Positions 24,634-32,874 of a DNA stretch of 33,396 nucleotides are shown one piece after another. Every line of letters begins with the position of its first letter. Position 1 is the stretch's first letter. The notes under the pieces were generated by a model. That model did no database searches. It had not been told where the DNA came from and saw only the letters and a list, made by a program, of their open reading frames with translations. Made by a program: the position numbers and the translations under genes. The stretch is from Clostridiales bacterium (GTDB lineage Bacteria; Bacillota; Clostridia; Christensenellales; Aristaeellaceae): positions 1 to 33,396 of the forward strand of contig JAFGGL010000056.1 of NCBI GenBank assembly GCA_016930575.1, in the 5' to 3' direction.

Positions 24634-26295
24634 CTACTGCTCCTTGTAGATGTGGAACAGCCCCGCCGAGCAGGCGAAGTAGACGTTGTCGTCTTCGCCT
24701 ACGACCACGGAAGGGGCGTCGACGGGAAGGGATGTGGCAAACACCGTAACCTCGCCCTCCGGCGTGACCTTGTATAGGACCGATTCGGGATTCAAGTATA
24801 GCCAGAGGTTCCCGTCGGGGGATACGCGGAACGCGCCCATACCGCCCGGCGCCGTACAGGACAGCATGGCGACCTCCGTACTGGCGAGCTTATTCAGGTC
24901 GATCTTCGCAAGCCAGGGGCCGGTGGTTGAATTGTCCATACGCCCGATATAGGAGTAGAGCGAGCCGTCGGACGCGAAATCGATGCGGTATTCGTGCGCG
25001 TCCCACGGCACCTTGACGTTGTACATCGTCACCAGGCCGTAGATGTCGAACTCGTAAATCGGCTTTTCCCTGAACAGCGAGATAAAGGCGTGCTGGTTTT
25101 TCGGGTTGATCGTCAAAGCCATCACCATATCCTGCGGCATGCCCGGAATCTCCTTCTGCACGCCCTTTTCCGGGTTGATGAACAGCAGGTGGTATCGGCC
25201 GTCATACTTCGTGACCGCGTACAGGTAACCATCGGGCGTGAAGGCGATAAATTCGATACAGCCGCGGATGTTGCCAAACAGCACAGATTGCGTACCGTCG
25301 TCGCTGATCCGGCGGATCTGCCCGGAGCTGTTGCCGGTGTCGGAAACGCCGATATACAGCGCGCCGTCCGGCCCGATATCGGTAGCGTAGGTGGAACTGA
25401 TATTCTGTACAATAAGCCCGTTTGTACCGGCGTTGATATCCGCCCAGCTGAAATGGTCGCCCGTGATTACGATCTTGCCGGGCTCGATGAAAACGAAGTC
25501 GTTGGGGTTGACGATAATCTCATTGTAGACGTTGGGGATATTCGTCAGTTCGCCTGTCTCCATCTCCACCCGCTTGAGACCGTACGTACCGGCGGAGTTC
25601 AAGTACAGCTGCCCGTCGAAATCCAAGCCCAGGTTGGCAAAGTCCCAGGGCATGACGCTTTCCACCAGAACGCGCTTCGTGCCGTCCTGCTCGACTCGCA
25701 CCACGTTGCCCGTATCCCATTCATAGACGAAGAGGACGCCGTCTTCAGTAACGCATGCGTTATAGATATTGTTGAAATCGGAAGCAATCAAGCGCTTCGA
25801 ACCGTCCTGATAAAGTTCGTACAGGCTGCTTCCGTTCATGGATTTCCCAAACATACGCCCGCTGGGCATGTATGCCACGATAAAGATATCGAGGAATGTT
25901 TGCCAGACCGTGTACGTTCCGTCCGGGTAGAATTGCCATACTTCCGCGCCTACGAGCATAAATGCGGTATCGCCGGGCCCGCCGAGGATATCGCTTGTTT
26001 CTATGGTGGGAGGGATGGAAACCAGCTTGGTTACCGTTCCCGTATTCACATCAATCATCGACACGCCCGCTTCTGAACCGATTGTCCTCAAATATACCGT
26101 GCCGTCCTCGCTGCAGGCCACCCCGCCGTTGAGGCCGACCGGTGACAGCCACAGCGCTTCACAGATGAACGGGGCTGCCAGCCCCCATAGTTGCGAATAC
26201 TGGGAGCTGTCATCCATAGCAGTTGCCGATAGCGGGAAGACGCTGCTTGCAAGAACAATGACCAAAACAATCATACTCATGATACGCCGGCGCAT
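24634..26295 (-). CDS. Secreted beta-propeller protein
   Basis: The 553-residue protein starts at the ATG at 26295, which has GAAGGAGGAATTATT upstream. An ATG at 26346 has no ribosome site. A signal peptide (RRRIMSMIVLVIVLASS, cleavage near ATAMD) is followed by about ten short repeats. Each has a strand ending in a DG turn (EDGTVYL, PDGTYTVW, EDGVLFVY, FDGQLYL, PDGALYIG, PDGYLYAV, SDGSLYSYIG, PDGNLWLYL, EDDNVYFAC), the signature of an NHL/SMP-30-like or six- to seven-bladed beta-propeller. No Cys pattern or anchor is seen apart from the signal. Function unknown; it may bind or process sugars or scavenge ligands outside the cell. It stands alone, with its own promoter. Confidence 0.85.
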   Translation of the reverse strand: MRRRIMSMIVLVIVLASSVFPLSATAMDDSSQYSQLWGLAAPFICEALWLSPVGLNGGVACSEDGTVYLRTIGSEAGVSMIDVNTGTVTKLVSIPPTIETSDILGGPGDTAFMLVGAEVWQFYPDGTYTVWQTFLDIFIVAYMPSGRMFGKSMNGSSLYELYQDGSKRLIASDFNNIYNACVTEDGVLFVYEWDTGNVVRVEQDGTKRVLVESVMPWDFANLGLDFDGQLYLNSAGTYGLKRVEMETGELTNIPNVYNEIIVNPNDFVFIEPGKIVITGDHFSWADINAGTNGLIVQNISSTYATDIGPDGALYIGVSDTGNSSGQIRRISDDGTQSVLFGNIRGCIEFIAFTPDGYLYAVTKYDGRYHLLFINPEKGVQKEIPGMPQDMVMALTINPKNQHAFISLFREKPIYEFDIYGLVTMYNVKVPWDAHEYRIDFASDGSLYSYIGRMDNSTTGPWLAKIDLNKLASTEVAMLSCTAPGGMGAFRVSPDGNLWLYLNPESVLYKVTPEGEVTVFATSLPVDAPSVVVGEDDNVYFACSAGLFHIYKEQ

Positions 26296-26500
26296 AATAA
26301 TTCCTCCTTCGATGTGCTCCTGTGCCTGGATAGGAGTGATATCCATACCCCTCCGTGTTGTAAATTTTCATCATAAAGTCATTTTCAAAAAATCGCCGGT
26401 ACATGTACGCGATAGGCACGAACAAGAGCAGGCATTACTTTTTATACTTTTACGATGGTATGCAATTGGACGCTACTGCTGGAATACGGAACTTTCCATG

Positions 26501-26529
26501 ATTATACCATTTGAAGGATCAAATAACAA
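26501..26529 (-). promoter_or_regulatory. Promoter of the beta-propeller gene with long 5' leader
   Basis: TTGTTA (26524-26529, minus strand) and TATAAT (26501-26506) with a 17-nt spacer. The inferred start near 26494 gives a leader of about 200 nt to the ATG at 26295. The rest of the gap 26296-26500 has no gene. Confidence 0.7.
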
Positions 26530-26551
26530 GCAGTATTCCGCAATGCCCATG

Positions 26552-26583
26552 AAAAACCACCCCGGCTTTTGCTGGAGCCGGGG
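26552..26583 (-). terminator. Terminator of the zinc-ribbon gene
   Basis: CCCCGGCT (26560-26567) and AGCCGGGG (26576-26583) pair around an 8-nt loop. On the minus strand a run of five T residues follows at 26552-26556. Confidence 0.85.
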
Positions 26584-26603
26584 CGGCGGTCGGATCGCCA
26601 GGT

Positions 26604-26747
26604 TTATTTCTCCGCCTTCGTCCAGGTCTTATTGCCGCAGCGCGGGCAGACCGGAAGGGCGTCGGAATCGTTTTCCAATACGATCTCCTTGCCGCACTTC
26701 GTGCACTTGTAGGTTCCTTTGCCGGGGGTATAGCCGGTGTTATACAT
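26604..26747 (-). CDS. Small zinc-ribbon protein
   Basis: The 47-residue protein reads MYNTGYTPGKGTYKCTKCGKE, then VCPRCGNKTW. Two CxxC pairs spaced by about 17 residues form a rubredoxin-type zinc ribbon. AAGGAGAG lies 5 nt before the ATG at 26747; the frame extends to 26825 without a ribosome site. Such proteins are common and conserved in Clostridia, but their role is not known. A probable promoter (TATAGT on the minus strand) lies just after the ABC permease stop, so it may also be transcribed by readthrough. Confidence 0.85.
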   Translation of the reverse strand: MYNTGYTPGKGTYKCTKCGKEIVLENDSDALPVCPRCGNKTWTKAEK

Positions 26748-26847
26748 GAAAACTCTCCTTTTCATCTTGTCGGGCGGAGGGTGCGGATAGTACAGGGAGG
26801 CGGCTGCTTGCCGGATTAACCTCACTATACCATATCAAGGAGAGAAA

Positions 26848-27561
26848 CTAAAGCAGCTTCCTTGTAAACCGCCTGTACAGCGCCCAGATCCATGCCGCCG
26901 ATACGAATATCGCAGGAAGCAGGGCAAGGTAGTTTTGCGTCATAAACAGCTTCGCAATCCAAAACGATGGCAGCCAGGAGAACAGATATTGAAATCCATT
27001 GGTCAGGAAAAACGGGATGGGAAGGCCGAACAGCACCAGGCCGGAAAGCTTCGCCAGCGCCATGCCCTCCACGCGGTTGTGCGCGTATACCACCACCAGC
27101 ATGCCGACGGGGATGCATAAAAGCACCGACAGCAGGCATGCCAGCAGTAGGTTCCAAACCGACCAGTCCGTCAGCGCGCAAAGGGAAAGCAGCGCGGCGG
27201 AAACGGCGACCGAGAGCAGCGCCGGATACAAAAGCCGGGAGACGATATAACCCCTTTTGCGGATGGGCGTCACGGCCAGATAGGCGGCGACGTGCTCGTC
27301 GATCTCCGAGAGCATGACCATCGCGGAAATAAACACCAGGAAGTACGGCGCGAACATCGCCAGGAATAGATCAAACAGCAAATAGTACTCCGAAAGCACC
27401 GCGCTCCTTTGGAGCACCGAGCGAAGCTGCCCTTCCGCAAACGGGATGCCGAAGCGGAACACCGCGGCGATCAGCGGCGGCAGGAAGCACATCATCAGCA
27501 GCATGCTGTCGCCCTTGATCTGCGTAAAAAACATCCGCATGGAACGCAGGTTGGCCCTCAT
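26848..27561 (-). CDS. ABC-2-type exporter permease, second subunit
   Basis: The 237-residue membrane protein has six hydrophobic segments. It starts MRANLRSMRMFFTQIKGDSMLLMM and has the ISAMVMLSEIDEHVAAYLAVTPI loop and a late VEGMALAKLSGLVLFGLPIPFF segment. These patterns match permeases annotated as fluoroquinolone-export type (Rv2686c-Rv2687c family of mycobacteria), which is a family comparison and not proof of substrate. The start at 27561 overlaps the first permease by 4 nt (ATGA). Last gene of the TetR-ABC operon. Confidence 0.85.
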   Translation of the reverse strand: MRANLRSMRMFFTQIKGDSMLLMMCFLPPLIAAVFRFGIPFAEGQLRSVLQRSAVLSEYYLLFDLFLAMFAPYFLVFISAMVMLSEIDEHVAAYLAVTPIRKRGYIVSRLLYPALLSVAVSAALLSLCALTDWSVWNLLLACLLSVLLCIPVGMLVVVYAHNRVEGMALAKLSGLVLFGLPIPFFLTNGFQYLFSWLPSFWIAKLFMTQNYLALLPAIFVSAAWIWALYRRFTRKLL

Positions 27562-28241
27562 AGCTTGATCCCTCCCACGGACAGGAGCATTTTTTTGACG
27601 GTTTTCACGGCGAGGAAGTACAGCAAAGCTGTCCAAGCCAGCAGCGACAGCAGCGCAAGCGGCTGGGCGCCGCGCCCCGAGCACGCCATCAGCATGCTCA
27701 CCCCGGGATGCAGCACAAGGACGTCTGCTTTCCACCAGAACATCCACAGGATCGCCGGAACGACGGTCAATAGCTCCAACGGAACGGTGGCGACGATAAA
27801 CTGGTTGAGCGTTTTAATCTTGCAGGCTACGATCAGCCCCATCGCGGAAAACAGGCACGAACACAGGAAGACCGAAACCAAAAACGTAAGCGGCGCACGG
27901 ATCACGCCTGCGCCCAGCCCGATCAGAAGCGCGACCAGCGCGGAAATCAGCCCGATGGAAACGAGCTTGGACAGCACGTACTCCCACGCGCCGACGGGGG
28001 AGACGGCGATACTGTCCAGCACCCGCTCGTTCTTTTCAAACAGTACGATCGCGCCCATGAAAAACAACCCCATCGCCGCTGGATCGGTGAAGATCATGAT
28101 CGCCGCCGCATCATTGCGCCAGGCGTCCGGCAGGACAAATAAAAGTCCGATATACAGCAGCGTAAAGACGGCGTAAAGGGAATAAAACCCGTACCGGAAC
28201 TGAAAGCGGATATCGCTGAGAATCAAAGCTTTGGTCCTCAC
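27558..28241 (-). CDS. ABC-2-type exporter permease, first subunit
   Basis: The 227-residue membrane protein with six TM segments begins MRTKALILSDIRFQFRYGFYSLYAVF. It has the conserved FFMGAIVLFEKNERVLDSIAVSPV amphipathic segment after TM2 that is typical of this permease family. It overlaps the ATPase gene and the second permease by 4 nt each, so all are co-translated. Together with the neighbouring ATPase it should form an exporter; substrate unknown. Confidence 0.86.
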   Translation of the reverse strand: MRTKALILSDIRFQFRYGFYSLYAVFTLLYIGLLFVLPDAWRNDAAAIMIFTDPAAMGLFFMGAIVLFEKNERVLDSIAVSPVGAWEYVLSKLVSIGLISALVALLIGLGAGVIRAPLTFLVSVFLCSCLFSAMGLIVACKIKTLNQFIVATVPLELLTVVPAILWMFWWKADVLVLHPGVSMLMACSGRGAQPLALLSLLAWTALLYFLAVKTVKKMLLSVGGIKL

Positions 28242-29086
28242 TGCAGCCGCCTCCCCGTGATCTCAACGAACACGTCGTTGAGCGTCGGTTCGGCGGAATG
28301 GATGGACGCAAGCTTTCCGTCGCCGATCAGCTGTCGCAGGGTAGCGTCGCCCCCGGTTTGCGTAAGCGGCACGCTGCGTTCCTCAAGCCCGCCGTCCGGT
28401 GATTCAAAGGTATAGGTCAGCTGCACCGCGCGCTTTTTCGTCATCAGCGCTTTGGGCGTATCCAGCGCCGCGATCGCGCCGTCCACGATGAACGACACGT
28501 GGTCGCAAAGCTCCGTGGCGTCGTACATGTTGTGGGTTGTGAGGATGACGGTTTTGCCTTCCGCTTTCTCCTGAAGGATCATATCCTTCATCACGCGGGC
28601 GTTGGACGGGTCCAGCCCGTTGGTCGGCTCGTCCAGAAACAACAGCTTCGGGGAGTGCAGCAGCGCCTTGATGAAGTTGAGCCGTGATTTCATCCCCTTG
28701 GAATACTCAGATACCTTCTTGTCAGCGTCCATATGCAGCCCGATGGCTTTAAGCAGCGCGTCGATATCCCTGTGCCGTCTGTACAGCGACGCGAAAAACC
28801 TGAGGTTCTCCCGCCCCGTCAGCTTTTCGTAGAGGCTCGGGAACTCAAAATCCACGCCGATGTTCTGGTAGAATTCCTTGCCGGCGCGCTTCGCCTCCGT
28901 GCCATCCACCGTCACGCTGCCGCCGTAGCGGGGCAGAAGCCCGGTCAGCAGCTTCTGCAGCGTGCTCTTGCCCGCGCCGGACGGGCCGAGGAAGCCGAAG
29001 ATCTCGCCGTCCCGCACGCTGAAGTTCATGGTTTCGATAAAGGGTTTTTCCGTGTAGCTGAACACCAAATCTTTTACGGTAATCAT
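28238..29086 (-). CDS. ABC exporter ATP-binding protein
   Basis: The 282-residue ATPase has Walker A GPSGAGKST (34-42), a degenerate signature YSKGMKSRL, Walker B LLFLDEPTNGLDPSN, and the H-loop TTHNMYDA. A C-terminal extension of about 60 residues follows HVSFIVDGAIAALDTPKALM, as in drug-export-type ATPases. It is the only catalytic subunit of the exporter, so two copies are expected to pair with the two permeases. It starts 2 nt after the tetR stop. Confidence 0.93.
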   Translation of the reverse strand: MITVKDLVFSYTEKPFIETMNFSVRDGEIFGFLGPSGAGKSTLQKLLTGLLPRYGGSVTVDGTEAKRAGKEFYQNIGVDFEFPSLYEKLTGRENLRFFASLYRRHRDIDALLKAIGLHMDADKKVSEYSKGMKSRLNFIKALLHSPKLLFLDEPTNGLDPSNARVMKDMILQEKAEGKTVILTTHNMYDATELCDHVSFIVDGAIAALDTPKALMTKKRAVQLTYTFESPDGGLEERSVPLTQTGGDATLRQLIGDGKLASIHSAEPTLNDVFVEITGRRLQ

Positions 29087-29088
29087 GG

Positions 29089-29682
29089 TTATTCTCCAAA
29101 CATCTGAATAATAACGCCCCGGACGATGACACGGAGCATATCGTCGAAGCGGTCGTATGCGATTTCTTTCTTGTGCAGCAACAGCAGGAAGGCGCCCCGC
29201 AGCGCGGCGGAAAACAACGCGCTTTTCGCCTTGTCCGTTCCCGGGAACAGCGCCATCAGTTTATCCACCATCATCTCGTCGTCCAGGGTGTTCGCCTGTA
29301 CGAAGCCCGGCGGCGCTTTGCGCATCAGCAGTTCAAGCTCGCCGTTTTCCACAAGCTTCAGCAGAAACGATCCGTCCAGAGACTTGTACAGGCAGAAGAC
29401 GATATCCGTGAGTTTTTCTGCGTCCGGCTTTTTCCGCATGCCGGATATCTGCCCGATCAATTTATCCTGTATTTCCGTGTTGTACTTCAGAATCACGTCG
29501 AAGATCAGCGCTTCCTTGGATTCGTAGAACAGGTAGAACGTCCCCTTGGGGATTTTCACCCGGCGCACGAGTTCGTCCACGGTCGTTTTCCGGATGCCGT
29601 AAAGGGCGAGGCAGGTTTCGGCCTCCTGCATCAGCAGCTCCCTGATGTAGGTTTTCTCGGATTCCGAGAAGGATCTGGGCAT
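29089..29682 (-). CDS. TetR-family repressor
   Basis: The 197-residue protein has an N-terminal HTH (ESEKTYIRELLMQEAETCLALYGIRKTTVDELVRRVKIPKGTFYLFYESKEALIFDVI), with the family's KGTFYLFY segment. The rest is a helical ligand/dimer domain. GGAGGTGAATCCC precedes the ATG at 29682. A GTG at 29691 overlaps that ribosome site and is rejected. It heads the exporter operon. A 26-bp palindrome lies directly on its promoter, so it probably represses its own operon until a substrate of the exporter binds. Confidence 0.93.
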   Translation of the reverse strand: MPRSFSESEKTYIRELLMQEAETCLALYGIRKTTVDELVRRVKIPKGTFYLFYESKEALIFDVILKYNTEIQDKLIGQISGMRKKPDAEKLTDIVFCLYKSLDGSFLLKLVENGELELLMRKAPPGFVQANTLDDEMMVDKLMALFPGTDKAKSALFSAALRGAFLLLLHKKEIAYDRFDDMLRVIVRGVIIQMFGE

Positions 29683-29706
29683 GGGATTCACCTCCGATGA
29701 TACCGT

Positions 29707-29732
29707 ATGACTAAATTAGCGAATATAGTCAT
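29707..29732 (-). promoter_or_regulatory. Candidate TetR operator
   Basis: ATGACTA (29707-29713) and TAGTCAT (29726-29732) form a perfect inverted repeat with a 12-bp spacer. It touches the -10 of the tetR promoter and covers the likely start site. Confidence 0.7.
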
Positions 29733-29759
29733 AATAAAATGAAGACCATATTTTGTCAA
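29731..29759 (-). promoter_or_regulatory. Promoter of the tetR-ABC operon
   Basis: On the minus strand TTGACA (29754-29759) and TATTAT (29731-29736) with a 17-nt spacer. Confidence 0.8.
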
Positions 29760-29770
29760 TACCCTTCGGC

Positions 29771-29803
29771 AAAAAAACGCGCGCAGTGTTTCCGCGCGCG
29801 TTT
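29771..29803 (-). terminator. Terminator of the exopolysaccharide gene pair
   Basis: ACGCGCGC (29777-29784) and GCGCGCGT (29794-29801) pair around a 9-nt loop. Seven T residues follow on the minus strand, 30 nt after the nucleotidyltransferase stop. Confidence 0.85.
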
Positions 29804-29832
29804 GGTATGATGATGGATGGCTATTTTACATC

Positions 29833-30738
29833 TTAAAACAGGCGATCGGGATAAACCCCGCTTTTGTGCATGGCCTTCAACTGCCGCTGTACAAAGGGCT
29901 TATCCTCCTGGTAGGTGATGCCGAACCACTTGGCGTGCGTGGTCAGCACGTCCACCGTCAGGCCGTCGGACTGCATCATCCGGTCGGTCAGTGTGGACAG
30001 CACGTATTCCTTCTGCAATTCGTCCGGCGGCAGCCCTTTCAGAAAGGCGTTGAGGCGTTTCTCCGCGATTTCAAGAAACCAGGGGGTGAAACCGAAGAGG
30101 TTCATGCTTACCAGGCTTTCCGGATCAAGCGCAACGCCGCCCGGGTCGGTGTTGGTATCGCGGATGGAACCGTCGGGGAACTTCTGGATCTTATAGGTTT
30201 CGGTCAGGCGCGTAAGCTTGCCCCTGTCGTCGGCCTGGCAAACGCCGCGCGTCACGTAGCCGTATTCGCTCACGGTGTTTTTCAGGCGGTAGCAGACCAT
30301 GCAGGCCTCTTTTTCCGGCTTCAGGGCATGGATATGATGAAGGATATCGCGGTACGGCTCGCGGCCGTAGTAATCATCGGCGTTGACGACGATAAACGGC
30401 TCGTTCAGCACATCCTTTGCGCAGAGCACCGCGTGCACGGTGCCCAGCGGGCGCGTGCGCTCTTCCGGCACGGCGTACCAGGACGGGAGCTTATTAAACT
30501 CCTGATAGATATACTCCACCTTCGCGCGGCGGCTGAGTCTATCGCCGATCAGCGCGCGGATACGCTCCTTAAAATCGCGCTTGATGATGAACACGACCTT
30601 GTCAAAGCCGGCCTCCAGCGCGTCGTATACCGAGTACTCCAGCAGTATTTCGTTATGCGGGCCCATTCCGTCGATCTGTTTGTCCCCGCCGTAACGGTTT
30701 CCCATTCCTGCCGCCATGATTACCATGGTATTGTGCAT
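29833..30738 (-). CDS. Nucleotidyltransferase (sugar-phosphate type)
   Basis: The 301-residue protein has the NTP-transferase start VIMAAGMGNRYGGDKQIDGMGP (a variant of the GxGTRL nucleotide loop), PLGTVHAVLCAKDVL, the metal-binding VNADDYYGREP, and a SEYGYVTRG segment. It should join an NTP to a sugar phosphate to make an activated sugar, although the first loop is unusual (GNRYGGDKQ) and the substrate is unknown. The second half is longer than in simple UDP-glucose enzymes and contains TDPGGVALDPESLVSMNLFGF. It lies 15 nt after the sugar transferase, so they form one operon, probably for exopolysaccharide. Confidence 0.85.
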   Translation of the reverse strand: MHNTMVIMAAGMGNRYGGDKQIDGMGPHNEILLEYSVYDALEAGFDKVVFIIKRDFKERIRALIGDRLSRRAKVEYIYQEFNKLPSWYAVPEERTRPLGTVHAVLCAKDVLNEPFIVVNADDYYGREPYRDILHHIHALKPEKEACMVCYRLKNTVSEYGYVTRGVCQADDRGKLTRLTETYKIQKFPDGSIRDTNTDPGGVALDPESLVSMNLFGFTPWFLEIAEKRLNAFLKGLPPDELQKEYVLSTLTDRMMQSDGLTVDVLTTHAKWFGITYQEDKPFVQRQLKAMHKSGVYPDRLF

Positions 30739-30753
30739 GCGTCGGTCTCCGTT

Positions 30754-32166
30754 TCAGTTATTTGCGTTTCGTTTGGGTTTCGGGCGGATGCGCATTGTAA
30801 GCGTCCCCGGCTTCTGCGCCGTATGAAAGCCTTCCGCGCTGTCGGGGCGGAAAAACACGGTGATGGTGCGCAACATCAGCTTGATATCAAGCAGCAGCGA
30901 AAACCGGTGGATATACATGAGATCCAGTATGACCTTATCCTTGGGGGAGGTGTTGTATTTCCCGTCGATCTGCGCAAGCCCCGTGATGCCCGCCTTCATC
31001 TTCTGGCGGTATTCGAACTCCGGCACATCGCGCGTATAACGGTCGACGTTTTCAAGCATCTCCGGGCGCGGGCCCACGATGCTCATATCACCCATGAACA
31101 CGTTGAACAGTTGGGGGAATTCGTCAATGCGGCACCTGCGCAGCACGCGCCCGACTCCGGTGATGCGCCCGTCGTTCTTCGTTGCGGATTGGTGCGGGCG
31201 GGACGGATCATGCGCGAACATCGTGCGGAACTTGATGATGGTAAACACCTTACCGTTTATGGTCGCACGTTCTTGTTTGAAAAATACGGGCCCCTTATCG
31301 GAGCACTTGATGACGGCTGCGGTCACGAGCATGACCGGGCTTAATACAATGATGCCGAGTACGGAGAGGATGATATCCATCCCGCGCTTCAAGAAGCGCT
31401 GGATGAGCGACGGTTCTGCACGGTGCGTGTACAGAAACGGCGTATCGTCGATCACGACCTGGGCGGAGGAGGAGATGATTACATCTTCCAATTCGGCGGC
31501 CAGGTACATGGCCTTGCCGTGCTTGTAGCAAAAGGTTTCGATGCCCGCTTCTTCGGTATCGGGGATGCCGGCAAGAAATACGACGTCGTATTCCACGATC
31601 GTGTCGTAGATGTCGTCGCAGTGATAATGCAAAACGTCGCAAAGCTGATATTTCCGCGAGAAAGAGCCGATCTTCTCCGCGACATGGTCCGCCTGCTCCT
31701 GCGAAGAGGCGATGATGCAGCAGCGTTCCGGCGGATTGATTTTATAGTAAACGTAATCTCCCAGATGCACGAACAGGGAAATAACGCCGGTTTGGATGAG
31801 AACGCTTGCACAAAGCAGCAAAAAATCTTCGCCGAAGAGGATCAGGCGCGGATTGTTGGCCGGGTTTACGTTCATGATCTGCAGTTGGACATAGGTTACG
31901 ATATCCGTCAGCACAACGGAGATCAGAATGGCGAAAAACACCGAACGCGCTTTGCGCTCGCCCATCCTGTACCCGCCGTATACGTTGGTCAGAAGAAGGA
32001 GAACGATGGCGAACGTAGCCATTGTAATGGCGGCGGTACGGCTGTAGCCGATGATCTGCGGGTTTGTGATCGCCTGCAGCAGGAAAAACGACGCGAAAAC
32101 GAGCAGGTAGAGCACGGCCTGGGAAGCCATCGTAACCAGCTGCGACTTGAAATCCCGCTTCTTCAT
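30754..32166 (-). CDS. Polyprenyl glycosylphosphotransferase (exopolysaccharide initiation)
   Basis: The 470-residue protein has the architecture of an exopolysaccharide priming enzyme. Four or five TM helices (about 10-130) are followed by a cytoplasmic Rossmann-like middle domain. A reentrant helix (RGMDIILSVLGIIVLSPVMLVTA, about 257-280) precedes the bacterial sugar transferase domain with KGPVFFKQERATINGKVF, FRTM, RRCRIDEFPQLFNVFMGDMSIVGPRPE and GITGLAQIDGKYN. It moves a sugar-phosphate from a nucleotide sugar to undecaprenyl phosphate. The start at 32166 has GGAGGCGAAT upstream. An upstream in-frame GTG-like extension to 32208 is rejected. No flippase or polymerase gene is in the window. 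Confidence 0.94.
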   Translation of the reverse strand: MKKRDFKSQLVTMASQAVLYLLVFASFFLLQAITNPQIIGYSRTAAITMATFAIVLLLLTNVYGGYRMGERKARSVFFAILISVVLTDIVTYVQLQIMNVNPANNPRLILFGEDFLLLCASVLIQTGVISLFVHLGDYVYYKINPPERCCIIASSQEQADHVAEKIGSFSRKYQLCDVLHYHCDDIYDTIVEYDVVFLAGIPDTEEAGIETFCYKHGKAMYLAAELEDVIISSSAQVVIDDTPFLYTHRAEPSLIQRFLKRGMDIILSVLGIIVLSPVMLVTAAVIKCSDKGPVFFKQERATINGKVFTIIKFRTMFAHDPSRPHQSATKNDGRITGVGRVLRRCRIDEFPQLFNVFMGDMSIVGPRPEMLENVDRYTRDVPEFEYRQKMKAGITGLAQIDGKYNTSPKDKVILDLMYIHRFSLLLDIKLMLRTITVFFRPDSAEGFHTAQKPGTLTMRIRPKPKRNANN

Positions 32167-32258
32167 ATTCGCCTCCGCTGCAAAACCGTGCCCCGCACCA
32201 TGATACAATGCAGGGCTTCATGGCGCGTTCCGATGAAACGATCGAAACGACCACCCGC

Positions 32259-32287
32259 AGAATATCATAAAACCTGCGTACAGTCAA
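32259..32287 (-). promoter_or_regulatory. Promoter of the exopolysaccharide gene pair
   Basis: On the minus strand TTGACT (32282-32287) and TATTCT (32259-32264) with a 17-nt spacer, and TGA directly before the -10 (extended form). The leader is about 85 nt. Confidence 0.7.
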
Positions 32288-32316
32288 GAAAACCAAACCG
32301 TCTTGGGCACACCGCG

Positions 32317-32874
32317 TTACAGCTGCAATACGACGCCAAGCACCGCGCCCACGGCGATATAGGCGACGGGATGAATGCGCTCAAGCCGCTTTACCCTCAG
32401 CAGCACAAACAGGATAACAAACAGCGTGAGCGCGATCCACTGGAACGACGTAACGCCGTCCTGCACGGAGAATAAAACAGATTTGAGCACCGCGTATCCC
32501 GCGGCGGCGATCAGGCCCGTGACCGCCGGGCGCATGGCTTCCATGCCGCCCGCGATACGGCGGTTGGTCTGGAAGCGGTCCAGCACGCGCACGACGATCA
32601 GGATCGTCAAAAACGCCGGCAGGATCAGCGCGAACGTCGCCGTGACCGCGCCCGGGATGCCCGCCACGTGGAAGCCGACATACGTGGCCATGTTCACGCC
32701 GATGGGCCCCGGAGTGGATTCCGAGATCGCGACCATCTGCATCAGCTCGTCGACGGAAAACCACTGCGGATAGGTCTGGGACGTCTGCATCAGAAACGGC
32801 AGCGTGGCCAGGCCGCCGCCCACGGCGAACAGCCCCGCCTTGAAGAATTCGAACGCAAGCTGCAGATAGATCAC
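32317..32874 (-). CDS. Chromate-transporter-family protein, second half
   Basis: The 185-residue membrane protein starts at a GTG (32874), which overlaps the upstream gene by 4 nt (GTGA). It carries the CHR motifs AVGGGLATLPFL and SESTPGPIGVNMATYVGF and five to six TM helices. A longer frame to 33030 only repeats the other gene in a different phase. Bacterial ChrA usually joins two such halves; here they are separate genes. The family is described as chromate/sulfate antiporters, but many short-chain members have no proven substrate. Confidence 0.9.
   Translation of the reverse strand: MIYLQLAFEFFKAGLFAVGGGLATLPFLMQTSQTYPQWFSVDELMQMVAISESTPGPIGVNMATYVGFHVAGIPGAVTATFALILPAFLTILIVVRVLDRFQTNRRIAGGMEAMRPAVTGLIAAAGYAVLKSVLFSVQDGVTSFQWIALTLFVILFVLLRVKRLERIHPVAYIAVGAVLGVVLQL

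Noticed and set aside
29866-31344. 492-codon plus-strand frame opposite the exopolysaccharide genes
   Set aside because: Antisense to a strong sugar-transferase and nucleotidyltransferase reading; no ribosome site or homology.
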